Origin: Gastrolobium villosum
Taxonomy: Eukaryota; Streptophyta; Magnoliopsida; Fabales; Fabaceae
Length of the DNA stretch: 64,000 nt
Reading direction: 5' to 3'
NCBI GenBank assembly: GCA_032173675.1
Contig: JAVKPL010014701.1
Location: 1 to 64,000, forward strand
The notes beneath the pieces are model-generated. The model saw only the letters and a program-made list of their open reading frames with translations, was not told the origin of the DNA and ran no database searches. Positions 47,776-59,632 of this stretch are shown in pieces; position 1 is the stretch's first letter, and each line of letters begins with the position of its first letter. The translations under genes and the position numbers were made by a program.

Positions 47776-50088
47776 TGTTAGCATATGGGTGTCCTAGAGA
47801 CAATCTTTTGATTAAATAAAGGACACTAGATGTAGAACTTTGTTTGTCGCAAATAAATGTAAGCACTATTTATTCAGTTTCATATTGTGTCTCGATATTA
47901 CTGTTAATATTATATGAACAAACTGGATAAACCCCTTGGAATAGAACAGGTATCTCTTGAGTATCTGTGATAAGATCACGATCATGAGGATTCAAGGATA
48001 TTGCATGTCTATTCCTAATTATATGTTCCTAGTCTAGAGACACTGAGTTTGGGGATCAGTGATCTCGAGTAAAGACTAGTACGACTTATCTACTTGTATA
48101 TGGATACAAGGTAAAGACCTCATGAGCTGCAGATATGGAGATATCTTAGCTAAAGTCGTGGGTGGACCTATAAGAGTATAGCTCGCAATGAACAGACCCA
48201 AAAGAGACTCTATGAGGAAATCTCACAGATAGTGTCATTAGAGTAATCTCTTTATGTTTGGGTATGTCTTTCCTTAGACCAGAAGTTATTACCTAGACTG
48301 TGTTCTTGAAGGCATGTTTTGATTGTATGCCTCGTCTGCCTGAAACATGGAGACTCATAGGTATACTGTTGGGCGTGTCCTTAAAGGGCACAGGGCTAGG
48401 GTAATAAGCTGGAGGAATTCATCAAATCTCTGTGAGAGGTTAGGTTATCTGTAAATCGGAGAAATCGGGATGGCATTTACAGGGACTCGGGAATCTATGC
48501 ATAGTAAAAGAGATCATGAGATGATCTGCCTTTAGAGTCAGTAAAATGAAGATTCCCTATTTCAAATAAAGTTTACCCTAAACCCCAGGGGTTGATACAT
48601 TTCCTTACCCTAGGTTAATGGGAAGATAACCGAGACGAAGGAAAATACATACGACAACCAAATATGTGCAATAGGTTGATCAAGTCATTAATCTGACTAG
48701 TTCTGGGGCAACAAAGCATTGCTAGTGCTCTGTGTTGTCATTAATTGGGTTATGGGCTTGTTGGGCCCAAGCCCAGTTATGTCAGAAGCTAAGTTGGACC
48801 TAATGGGTCACACACTAACACCTTGTAGTCATTATGGACTAGCTTTAAAGGTATTGGGCCTAATAATGGTTGTTAGCCCAAGAAGCTGTTTGGAAGCCCA
48901 CCTAAATGGGTGGGTGGTGCATGGAGTTTAGTAATGGGCTCGGATAGTCCAAGCCATTACTAATTAATTTAATTAGTTAAATTAATAATCAAATATTTGA
49001 ATTTCGAATTTTGAATTTGAAATTTGAATTTTGAAATTTGAATTTAGAATTTGAATTTCGAAATTCGAATTTTGAATTTGAAATTTGAAATTTGAAATTT
49101 GAATTTTGAAATTTGAATTTGGATTTGAATTTTGAAATTCGAATTTTGAATTTGAAATTTGAAATTTTGAATTTTGAATTTTGAATTTGAATGTTTGAAC
49201 GTTTGAATTCAAGTGTTTGAATTCGAATTTGAATTGATTTTGAAAAGTTGTTTCATAACAAAAGGATAAGACAGGATCTTATTGGAGCATATTCCTTGGA
49301 TCAAGAAGCATCTTTGGAGGCACTTCCTTGGCTGTTTGGTGCGCAAGTTTTAGGTGATAAGAATGTCATCTTATCACTTAAAACAAACCTCCATTCAGAT
49401 TTGGTGGTTGAGGGAATCAGTGGGTGAGTTGATTCAAATTTTGAATGCAACTACTCAATATATTTGGACCCTTTCTAGGGCTGAATTATGCGCATGAAAA
49501 GTATATACTATATGATAGTTTATGAATTTAAGTTTAAATTATTTTGAACTTAATTTCATGTGGATAAGATTGGAGGTTGTTGGCAAAATTTGTTTTGCAA
49601 CAACTCCACCTTATCCTCCCTAATCCATGCGCAAATTTCAAATGATTTTGAAATTTTGTTTTCATTTTGAATGATTTAAATCCCTCCCCCTCTCCAAGTG
49701 TGCGCATGACTTGTTCCTCACCTTAGGGTTTTGTGAAAAACCTAGCCAACTCTCCTCCATCTATGCACCATTCTGTAGGGTAGCTCACTACACCTTTCCA
49801 AACAGAATACCTAGCCTCCACCTTCACCACTTGTGCGCATAGCAAGCCTCACTGTGGTGTTCATCTGGTGGCTTTCAAGAAGCACCATTGACGAACGGTG
49901 GTGTGGATCACCATTAGAGGGTTTGAACCCTTCAAGCCTGACATCTGATCTCCCTGACTGATCAGGCCAAAAACAAGGTAACATCATGCTGTCTTAAAGC
50001 ATGAACCTATGTGTGCATATATGTTCCGCAGTAAAAATTTTGTTTTACACCTTACATGCATCGGCCTTCAAAGGCCAGTTTACTTTCA
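47776..50088 (+). mobile_element. Element C 3' LTR
   Basis: It is 2313 bases long and nearly identical to the 5' LTR. It starts TGTTAGCATATGG, ends TTTACTTTCA, and is followed by TSD TGTTA. Confidence 0.95.
48996..49236 (+). repeat. GAATTT-rich simple array in the 3' LTR of C
   Basis: Counterpart of the array at 36049-36288, differing by a few insertions and deletions of single bases and short units. Confidence 0.85.
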
Positions 50089-50472
50089 TGTTAAGGAAAA
50101 ATATGATTTTCAGCCAATGGAGCATGCACTTAGAAAAGACCAATAGAGGAATCCTGCATACAGATTTATTTAGGATAAGGTGGAAGGCTCACTAATTGAT
50201 TAAGGCATAACATAAACCCCGTATTTATTGCTTCAAGCCCATAAGTTATTAACTAAAATATTTACACATTGTAATACCATTAGTCCTAGATTTTTAATTA
50301 GAGTTTCAATTTCTTAGGACATATATTTTCTCATCCATAATCTCAATTAATGCAATTTTCCTAAACCAAAATTAATTCCACTCGAGCTATGCATATATAG
50401 TCAAATCCAAATAAGCTTCCGTAGTTCTAGTTGTAATTTATACATGGTCTCCTAATTATGTGGGATGTTACA

Positions 50473-51879
50473 ACACAATTCATATTATATTGCTTACTTT
50501 ATTAACAATTGGCATATTTCAATCACCAATGTGCATTTGCATGCATTTTCTGAACATACACTTAACCATAATCCTAAAATAGGCCTATTGCCATTACATT
50601 ATATTACATGCTTTCATGTTACATCAAGTATTCATGTACAAATTACAACTTCCAAATGAAATATTACACTTATAACTCATAATCTTTAAATACAACATAA
50701 TGGATAAATCTCAAAATGATATATGTAACTAGACTTAGGCAAATATGACAACGAATCTCATCCTAAATACATATGCAATGTTCATGCCCTAAGTCTAGGC
50801 TAGGCCCAATGGCCACCAAAATGCAAAGTGTATAATCCTCCAGCTAATCATCCTACGGGCTTCTTGCCCGCCGCTCCTGCACAACTGCGACCTCCTGAAA
50901 TAAAGCCCCCAAGACGGGGTGAGATATACGAATATATCTCAGTAACCCAGAGGTTCTGGAGAATACTCCGCCCAATGGCTCACTTCGATGCATATAAATA
51001 ACATAAAATAACATCTTGAAAACGAGATAAAGCAAGAGATTTAGAGAAAACGGGGAGCATAGGGATACAAAATACGATGAAGCTGGAATGGTCAATGCCA
51101 ATACCATGCAACGTCCAACCTATTGGCTCGGCATATAAGCCTACGAGTCTCAACCAAGGCGTGTTCCCAGAACATCTAACCAAGGCACCCTCCATCCATA
51201 TACACCCGAGACTTCCTAGTGAGCTCCTATTCGGATCACACACCACGACCCTAGGTCAACTGGAACTCCCTCTCGGAGACCTATCTAGTGGAAGTCCATA
51301 ACGCCAGAAGACAAACTATCTACTGGCCAGAGACAGGTACATCCTATGTACCAACACACATAATAAATGCATGAACATGTTATTCTAAATTACTTACATA
51401 CATTTCCTTCCATCACCCTCAACGGGAATGGTAGAACACACAAGAGGATCAAGCCCCAGTAGCAAGAGGTTACCTGAATAATCCTCTCCACTTAGCTCCA
51501 AGCAATATATTCTCTGAGCTCGTTACTCAACAGAAATGCCTACGCAGAGGACATTCCCAATCAATTACTATTCATACAAACACATGCAAGTTACTAACTC
51601 TACAAGCATGGTTCCAATTGCTCACCTCAATCCCACTTGGTCCGGGACCAAGGGCAACCCACCGAGCTCACGGTTCGGGGTTCAAATCTACGTACGACAA
51701 CCTACAACAACCATGTACGAATCGTCAATACACAGCAATTCTATCAAAATGCAAAAACATCAAAAATCCTCCCCCACCCAAGGTAGGTTCGGCCTTTATA
51801 GTGTTATTTTGCAATTTATTTTTCTAAATTTTATTTCTTATTTTCTTAAGCATCCTTAGGTTACCAAAAGGTCGTATTA
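50473..51879 (-). mobile_element. Element A 5' LTR, segment 2 of 3
   Basis: It continues the LTR from 31471 and contains the hairpin box at 50920 and the run CCTATTGGCTCGGCATATAAGCC. It breaks at GGTCGTATTA, where solo LTR D is inserted; TATTA is the TSD (51875-51879 and 58611-58615). Confidence 0.88.
50920..50941 (-). other. Conserved LTR hairpin, copy 4
   Basis: A perfect TGAGATATA / TATATCTCA repeat with loop CGAA; CCCC and GGGG flank AAGAC just before it. Confidence 0.75.
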
Positions 51880-53227
51880 TGTAACAGCCCGTTACGTACC
51901 GGTATTGTTAACATTGATTATGATATTAAGCGCAGTTACAATCACAGCAATTCATTTATAAAAATGCGAATAAACTTTTTCCGATTATTACGCGAGCATT
52001 TAAAATCATAAAAAGCGTAATAATTAAAAGCTGTGACCATAATTGTAAACTCTTACAGAATATTTATCTAAACTATTTTTATAACGTACTTTATTTATTA
52101 TATGTCACTAAGGGGTCCCCATAAACCCATTTAGCAAATTTCACAATTTTACGTTTTCTACCTATCCGAACAGGGTTCGGTCTCTGAATTTCTGCGGATG
52201 CACAGTAAAAATCCAGTCCTTCATATCTTGCTATCTTTCTTTCTTACTTAAGTACCTTTCTATAATGCTATCACACGCTTGGTTCCGAGCTCATTTGCTC
52301 CGGTTATCGCTGTTTGAAGTTGGACAAGCAAAATTGCCAACCAACCCCAAAACAGCTCCAAACACCCCTCACTCCATGAATTACTGCACCGAATCAACTC
52401 ATCCAATTGCTCTCAGATTTTTACAACATAAACTAAACTCCTCAATCTTCAATTTGATATATCATACGCTTAATTTTACCAAGAAACGAAGCAGGAATAA
52501 AATTCCCAAAACTGGTCCATAACAGCCTCCAAGTGCAAGGCAAAACAGGGAAGCTGTGTTCACTGACCTCCACAGGGCTGCGCACAACTCATAAAGTTCT
52601 AATATTTTGACACAATGTAGGGGACATCTCAACCTTCAAAACGGCATACAGAACGTCCCTATCGGACCTCTATGGAGGGAGATATGCTCTCCCGAAGTTC
52701 GCCTAAAATCTGCCAATTCTACAGAAAATTCGCCAGAGTTTCCTTTGTTTTTCTTAAAATCCCCAAATTGCAAATGCTCGTTCTAACCTCAAATGTACCT
52801 AATAATCCAATGGGTGGCACACACAATGATCAGCAATGCCTTGGGGCTCTTACAACCCAACACAGTTCATATTTATTACACAATATAACTTACTTTATCA
52901 TTCTTGACTTGTTTCAATCATTAAGGTCCCTTTACATGTAATTTCTCAACATAAGCATATAATTATAAATCTAAAATAGGCCTAAATCCCTTCCATCATA
53001 GTACATCATGCATCCATTGTACAATTACAACATTTAACTTACATGTTACAACTTACAACTTCAAACTTTAAATTAAACTTACAAATTCATACTTTAATTT
53101 ACAACTTGAACATGAACTTTAAATGACATAAACAACTAATGACAATGCTCCATGACTCATCCTATGGGCCTCTTGCCCGCCACTCCAGTGCCACTATTAC
53201 CCACTGAAATAAAATCCCTGAGACGGG

Positions 53228-53249
53228 TGAGATATACGAATATATCTCA
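53228..53249 (-). other. Conserved LTR hairpin, copy 5
   Basis: A perfect TGAGATATA / TATATCTCA repeat with loop CGAA. The neighbouring GC stem has lost one base from each arm (CCC and GGG around TGAGAC). Confidence 0.75.
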
Positions 53250-54599
53250 GTAACCCAGAGGTTCTGGAGAAAACTCCGCCCAATGGCTCACTTCGATGCA
53301 TATAAATAATATAAAATAACATCACTTAAAACGGGATATAGCAAGGGATTTAGAGAAACTGGGGAATATCGGGATACAAAATATGATGAAGCGGGATGGT
53401 AGCTACCAATACCATGCAACATCATCGGCATATATAAGCCTATTGGTCTCATCCAAGGCGTGTTCCAAGAACCACAACCAAGGTACCCCTTCCATCCATA
53501 TACACCCGAGACATTCCTAGTGTGCTTCTATCCGGATCACACACCACGACACTAGGTCAACTAGAAATCCCTCTCGGAGATCTATCCAGTGGAAGTCTGA
53601 AACCGCCCGCAGGCTAACTGTTTACTGGCCAGAGACTCGGTACCGAAGTACCCACTGGGATAATGCATGCATGCTCATGTTATTTGTAACACCCCGATAC
53701 AGGACCGGTGTGTTAACAACAAATATGGTATTCAGCATAGTACAATCACAGAAATTGAGTTTATTAAATTACGGCAAAATTTTTCCTTTTATTACTTTCT
53801 CATTTTAAACAATTAACCAATCTCGTAATTAATCAAAACAACTCCGTAATTGTAAATGCAAAACTCGCGGAAGCATAAACTTACTGACATTCACTATCTT
53901 TCTTTTTACCCAATTAATTTAAACTTATCTTTTGAATCTCAGCTCTTACCATGTTATAGCTCTCTTCATAAGCTACGCGTGGTTTCAAACCGCGCACAAT
54001 TCGGAGCTCAGTAGACCAAGTTATGCCATTTGTTTCAGTCTAGAAAAACCATTGTTTTTGAAAATTACACTGTGGTAATCGATTACTATGCAGCAAAAGT
54101 GACAGATGGCAGCTTTTAAGGTACAAAATGAGTGGTGTAATCCATTCCTAACACCTTAATACTCCACATAAACCTTACACATACACTAATGTAGGCTCTA
54201 GGCCCTTCCATCATTCATTTTCTAATACCAATGTACCACTTTATCTCACTCACCAATTGTTTTACCATTTACATATCATATGGCTCATTTTACATCATAA
54301 GTGTTCAATGCCTCAAAATACATAAGGTGTGGCCATGGACAAGTCCCATGCTCACCAAAATAACAATAGAAACTAAAGGCATGAATATACATCAATTTTA
54401 AAGGACTCAACATATAGTCATGAACATACAAGACATGGCATTTTCAACATGCACAAGTTCATGATCTAAATCCAAAACATTAACATTATGCAAAGTGTAT
54501 CCCAACCGGATCCTCTAACATGCTGTGCCTCCCATATGCACCTCATGCTCCACTCCTCCAGGCTCAACCTAACCTGAAATGATGTCCCCAAACGCGGGG

Positions 54600-54621
54600 T
54601 GAGATATACAAATATATCTCA
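54600..54621 (-). other. Conserved LTR hairpin, copy 6 (family E)
   Basis: The stem TGAGATATA / TATATCTCA is intact although the loop is CAAA and most of the surrounding LTR has diverged. CCCC and GGGG flank AAACGC before it. Confidence 0.75.
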
Positions 54622-54789
54622 ATAAACCAAGGGTCCTAGAGGCTTCTCCACCCCATGGCTCACTCAATGTGCAACAATAACATTATGTAAAAATGCATAT
54701 CATACAATATCACAAACAACTGGGCACCATCCAAGAACATCCACAACTGGATTACGTTCAAGGACCCCATCGTATAACTCCCGGAATCT

Positions 54790-55064
54790 TCCTGGTGCCT
54801 CTCCCATGGTTGAGACGACTCCATGGAAAAACCCAACTGGAACTCCTCATGAGCCCTATCCAGCGGAAGTCCCACAATTTGGATCGTCCTGGTACCGCTC
54901 CCAGAGTCAGCCCCACGGCAAAACCCGACCGGAATCCCCAGCGGAATATCCAGCGGACATCCAACGTCTGGATCATCCTGGTACCGCTCCCATAGTCGGT
55001 CCCACGGCAAAACCCGACTGGAATTCCCAACGGAATTATCCAGCGGAAGTCCAAACCAACACAC
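54790..55064 (+). repeat. Threefold tandem repeat of about 90 bp in LTR E
   Basis: Units start TCCTGGTGCCTCTCCCA at 54790 and TCCTGGTACCGCTCCCA at 54887 and 54976. Each contains CCCACGG- or CCATGG-type and TCCAGCGGAAGTCC-type motifs. Families A and D have a single related block (CTATCCAGTGG), so the amplification is specific to E. Confidence 0.8.
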
Positions 55065-58000
55065 ATCTACTGGCCAGAGATCAAACAATTCACACACAAC
55101 ATGCTCCAAGCATGTCACACAATCAAGCAATAATGCATGAAAGCACATAATCACACAATGTCCAATGACACAAAATCCAACCACAACCTTCCACCAGGTG
55201 TGGTGGAGCACACAAGGGACTAAACCCAAGTTCCAAAGGTTACCTCAACACCGAGCCAATGCTCCATACTTAAGCTCTAAGCTTAATCCGCTCTCATAGC
55301 GTCTAAGAGAGGCAACCTATATTGATCAAAAACAATGATCCACCATCAATCACATATAGTCAAATATCTTCACAATAATGCTAACCAACATAACCACTTA
55401 AGCCTAAGGCTATTTTTCCATACCATTTTACTTCAATCTCTTTTATAGATCAATTTACCAAATACACCATGTATCACACATTCTTTCTTCTCATTCCACC
55501 ATATCACACTATACCATCATCCATTTAAAAATCATTTTCAATCATTCAACCTCAACTACACCATTTTTACATCATTTTTCCTTACTTTTCTTTATAATTC
55601 GAATACTTCAAGAAGTATGCCCCAAGGCTTTTCAATTCAATTTAACACTTTCATTCATCATATAATCATATTAACACATCATGTAACAACCCTCCACAAT
55701 TCAACATCACCATTACATGACCTTCAAATTTTCTAAGTTATAAAATCATCTTTTTCACCTAAAATTTTCATGGCATTTCTAGCTCCAACACATCATTCTA
55801 AGACATTATCATCTAATGCATATTTTCCATTTGAGCTCCCTAACCATACAAATCAACAAAATCCCACTTAGGGTTCATAAATCAAATCCACAAATTAAGC
55901 TATTCAAATGGTGAAGAAGCTTACCCAAATTCAAGGCATAAGGCTCCACCACATCATACCAAACCATTGGAGCTCCAAACAACTCCATGAACACAAATCT
56001 ACAACACTTAGCCGCGGGTTTGGGGAGGGTTTTTCTCAAAATGTGGTGGGTTGCATGGTTTAATACTACTACCAATGGCTTTAGAAGGTGATTTGCATCA
56101 AGTTTCAAGCCAAAGATCACTTGATTTGGTTGAGAAATGAGCAAGTTACAAGAAATGGAAATTTGGAGTTCTTGGCCATGGAGGAAGGGGCTGCACGGGA
56201 AGGAAGGAGAGAATGGAGAGAGAAGATGCTATGCAATTGTGACTTTTAAGTCACTTGAACCATAGGGGGTCCCACACGCGATTTAACTTTAATTCATCAC
56301 CTAATTCCGATCACAAATTCATAATCTACATATTTTTCTAGTACATGACATATTTTTATTTCCTCAAAATACTCATAAAAATTTCACTCTTATCGGTACA
56401 ATTATACCGCAGTATTTTTACAACGGGAAAATCACTATTCATCAAAATTATCAAAACTTGCCTATCCACTCAATTTTTTGTCCTGAATCCATATCCGGCA
56501 TTATTTTTATCATTTGAGATCCCCAACTCCATTTTTCATGTCTCGGTTTACGTTTTTTGCAAATTACCATTTTGCCCTTGGTCCACATTTGACCCCAATT
56601 TCAGGATTTTCAATAATCCTTCACTTTTAACCCACATTTTATCAAATAAATTCACATTTGAATTTACGAGGTGTTATATTATTCTACACTACTCATACAC
56701 ATTTTCTACCATCACCCTCAACGGGTATGGTGGAACACAAAAGGGGAACAAACCCCAGTACCAAGAGGTTACCTTAATTCATTCCTTCACTAAGCTCCGC
56801 AGCAGCTTATTTCTCAAACTTGTTGCTCAACGGGATGCATCAACCCACTTGGTCCAGGACCAAGGGCAATTCACCGACTCACGGTTCGGGGTTCAATTCA
56901 ACTTACGGCAACCTACAACGACCATATGCGGATCGTCAGAATACGGTAAATCATCAAATTCACAAAACGACAATTTCTCTTCCCCTCACAAGTGAGGTTC
57001 GGCCATCAATGTGTTATTTTACAAAATATTTTTCTAAATTTTATTTCTCATTTTATTTCACTTCCTTAGGTTGCCAAGAGGCTAATTCAATTGTCGTTTT
57101 TCCGTTTTACGTCTTTTAAGCACCGTTTTGCTAAATAGTGCACTCTATGTCATTTCAACACTTAACACTCCCAATTATTTTTCTATTGGTTTTTCAACCT
57201 TCCAACCACCACACAACCCATCTAACTACCATTTAATTACACAATACATCATCTAATTCATTTTTCCAACACAATTCCTCACTTTTCTCCAATATGGCCG
57301 AATTATGCACTATGTGATACCAAAGGATTTCTTTCACTTTTCAACCATTCCACACCTCATACAATCTCATTATATCAACATACAATCATCCAACAACTCA
57401 CCAATACATCCTAACACATTTCCAAAAATCCAAAGTCATGACCACCAAAATTTCTCTAAGTTAAAATTCCATTTTTTTCACCAAAATTTTTCATGGCATT
57501 TCTAGATTTAACACATCATTCTAAGACATTGTCATCTAATACACATTTTCTATTTGAGCTCTCTAACATCACAAATCAAACAAGCCTCTTTAGGGTTCAT
57601 AAAAAAATTTGAAAATAAATCTTCAAATCAATCCATGAGAGGTGTTGAAACTTACCCACAATTACGTCACAAGACTCCTCCTAGAACTCCACAAGTAATG
57701 GCTCAAGAAATCAACCCCAAAATCACAAAATTACCAAAAATTTCGTGGCTGTATATGCCCTTTTTCTCACAATAGAAAGGGTTTCGAGGGAAACTAATCG
57801 GTGGGTTATGTTCGCATGATGATTTCCATCGAATTTCAAGACAAGAATCGTCCAATTCGGTTAAGAATCGATGAAGTGATGAAGAAATCAAACAAAAATG
57901 AAAAGGGAGGGGGAGGGGGGCTGTTGCTGCGCTTTTCATGAAGAAGAAGGAGAGAGAAAATGGTGAATGATGAGGGAGGGTGATATGGCATAAGTGGACT

Positions 58001-58610
58001 TGAGTGGGTGGGTCCCACACCACGTCACGCGATTTAAAATTCATCCGAACTTTCACTAAACGTCCAAAAATTCAAAACTTATTTAGAAACTCTAATTTTT
58101 AACATTAACCATTGTCCTTTAATTATTCTTTATCAGATGAATCAGGAGTCTTCCAGTCATTCGGAGGAAACACTGTTTTAAGTTGTTGCGCGCGCGCTGT
58201 TGGCACGCTTCCCCAAACTGACTTAATTACATCAAATTTTTCAGAAATCATATTTCCTAGTTCTATAGACCATTTATAACTCATCTTTGAAACCTAAAAC
58301 TCAAAACTCAATCGGCACGTTTTTAGGATGCAATCGTACCACAATATTTTTACCCGCGAAAAACACTATTCACTAATTTTTCTGAAACTTGCCTATCCAT
58401 TCAATTTTTCATTCTGAATCCATTTCCAGGGTTATTTTTACCATCTGAGACCTTCTACTCAATTTTTATCTTCCTAGGGTTGTGTGTTGGCTAATTACTG
58501 TTTTGCCCTTTCTTTGTATTTTGGCCTTATACTCAGGATTTTCACTAATCCTTCTCTTTAATTCTCATTTAATAATTTAATATTTAATCTTAGAAATGCG
58601 AGGTGTTATA

Positions 58611-59235
58611 TATTAAGTGCCACTTTTCATTTTACATCATTCAAACATCGTTTTGCCTAATATTTTGCTCTAGATTCCATTACACCACTCCACCCTATCA
58701 ATTATTTTTCCATTGGTTTTCCAACTTTCCAACCACCACACAACCCATCTAATTACCAAACAACACATAACACATCATCCAAATAATTTTAACAACCTCA
58801 CATCCTCACTTTTTCCTTCTTGGCCGAAATCAACAAATGCCCACACCAATGACCATTCAATTCAATTTAGCAATGTAATACATCCTATCATCCCATTATT
58901 ACATCATACAACTATTGAAAAATCCAATTACACAATCCTAACATAATTCCAAAACCCAAAGTCATGGCACCATCAAAATTTTCCTAAGTTAAAAATCATA
59001 TTTTTCACCAATAATTTTTATTGCATTTATAGCTCTATCACACCATTATAAGACATTATCATCTAATGCACATTTTCCATTTGAGCTCTCTAATAACACA
59101 AATCAACAAAAACCCTTTTAGGGTTCATGAATCAAATTCGAAAATTAAACCATCAACAAGGTGTAGAAACTTACTCAAAAGCTAGGCACAAGGCTCCTCC
59201 AAGACATCCTAAACCATTGGAGCATCTAACAAGTC
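58611..59235 (-). mobile_element. Element A 5' LTR, segment 3 of 3
   Basis: It continues the LTR from 51879 (TATTAAGTGCCAC) and ends at CATCTAACAAGTC, where Athila-like element F begins. Roughly the last 0.7 kb of the LTR must lie right of F, outside the window. AAGTC is the predicted TSD of F. Confidence 0.8.
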
Positions 59236-59475
59236 TGATGTGCCTCTGGCAGTTGTAGTTTTCTAAGTTAAAACTGATAAGAACTGAGTCAAAAAAGAGC
59301 AATTTAAATACATATTTGCTTATTATATTGATTCTTTCTATGTCAATGATATTTCTCACCTATTGGTTGTGTTTATACAGGTAAAAGAAGTGAAAATTAC
59401 AAAATTGTAAAAAGCCTGTTGATGCTACTCCACACGGGTGTAGCACAGTACAAATTCCAGCAACATGGCGCGGAC

Positions 59476-59560
59476 TGGCGCCACACTGGCGCCAACTCGC
59501 GCCAATCAATGAACTTTGCAGCGGTGCTTTGGAAACGCCGCCACATCGGCGCCAACTTGC
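59476..59560 (+). promoter_or_regulatory. Cluster of GGCGCCA motifs upstream of the F promoter
   Basis: TGGCGCCA at 59476, TGGCGCCAA at 59487, CGCGCCAA at 59498 and CGGCGCCAA at about 59547 lie 70-150 bases upstream of the TATA box. They resemble E2F-type sites (GGCGCCAA). In the other LTR two of them read GGTGCCA, as expected from CpG decay. Confidence 0.4.
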
Positions 59561-59624
59561 GCCGGATTGCAGGAAAGATACACTGTGTTGTCCGAGGGTA
59601 TTTTTGGAAGAAGGAAAAGAGGCG

Positions 59625-59632
59625 TATAAATA
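59625..59632 (+). promoter_or_regulatory. TATA box of the F 5' LTR
   Basis: TATAAATA follows GGCG and precedes a purine-rich transcribed region. It is kept in the second LTR at 63329-63336. Confidence 0.7.

Larger units (their letters stand above)
34829..50088 (+). mobile_element. Element C: large Ty1/copia retrotransposon, youngest complete element
   Basis: Two 2.3-kb LTRs start TGTTAGCATATGGGTGTCC and end TTTACTTTCA, with TSD TGTTA at 34824-34828 and 50089-50093. The domain order gag, protease, integrase, reverse transcriptase, RNase H is copia. Without the CACTA insertion J it would be about 10.2 kb. Gag and zinc-knuckle style suggest the Tork/Angela group, a tentative placement. LTR differences are few (by eye about 1.5% in the first 800 bases), and only one frameshift breaks the polyprotein. 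It lies in solo LTR B'. Confidence 0.95.
31472..50472 (-). mobile_element. Solo LTR B' (family of element B), split by copia element C
   Basis: It starts TGTGATACCCTCCCTTG, the inverse of the B terminus, and ends TGGGATGTTACA at 50472. Two pieces, 31472-34828 and 50094-50472, make 3.74 kb of LTR with no internal region, hence a solo LTR left by recombination. Flanks ATACA (31467-31471) and ACACA (50473-50477) are a TSD with one change. It is clearly diverged from the LTRs of element B. It keeps CCCC-AAA-GGGG and TGAGA-AAAA-TCTCA at 32122-32146. Reading frames within it (for example 34127-34426) have no recognisable product. Confidence 0.85.
53685..56678 (-). mobile_element. Solo LTR E, a diverged Ty3/gypsy family
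   Basis: It is 2994 bases, starting TGTAACACCCCGATACAGG and ending TACGAGGTGTTATA, with TSD TTATT at 53680-53684 and 56679-56683. The uninterrupted target is seen at 755-775 in LTR 1 (CATGCTGTTCTACGC). It shares termini, the hairpin box and some blocks with the A family, but most of its sequence differs. The 189-codon frame at 54660-55229 reads through a DNA tandem repeat and is not regarded as a gene. Confidence 0.92.
51880..58610 (-). mobile_element. Solo LTR D (Tekay, same family as A), split by LTR E
   Basis: It starts TGTAACAGCCCGTTACG, ends GCGAGGTGTTATA, and has an exact 5-bp TSD TATTA on both sides. The two pieces, 51880-53684 and 56684-58610, give 3.73 kb, the full LTR length, with no internal region. 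It lies in the 5' LTR of element A. All frames inside it are short and unrecognised. Confidence 0.93.
9405..59235 (-). mobile_element. Element A: old Tekay-clade Ty3/gypsy retrotransposon, host of the nest
   Basis: Read on the minus strand, the order is: 5' LTR (59235 down to 30478, broken by three insertions), primer binding site, gag, protease, partial reverse transcriptase, then a rearranged stretch and an LTR piece at 9405-11215. Removing nested elements at their TSDs rejoins the gag sequence in frame at the CACTA site and close to frame at element B. RNase H, integrase and chromodomain are missing. The LTR at 9405 is the best candidate for its 3' LTR because orientation and family agree, but the junction zone 11216-14668 prevents proof. 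CCGAG at 9400-9404 would be its TSD. Confidence 0.75.

Noticed and set aside
48982..49212. Asn/Phe/Lys-rich minus-strand frame
   Set aside because: Pure translation of the GAATTT simple array; the 5' LTR copy does not keep the frame.
54660..55229. 189-codon minus-strand frame with repeated GLPLD-type motifs
   Set aside because: The protein repeat is a translation of the DNA tandem repeat in LTR E; no start context, domain or conservation in related LTRs supports it.
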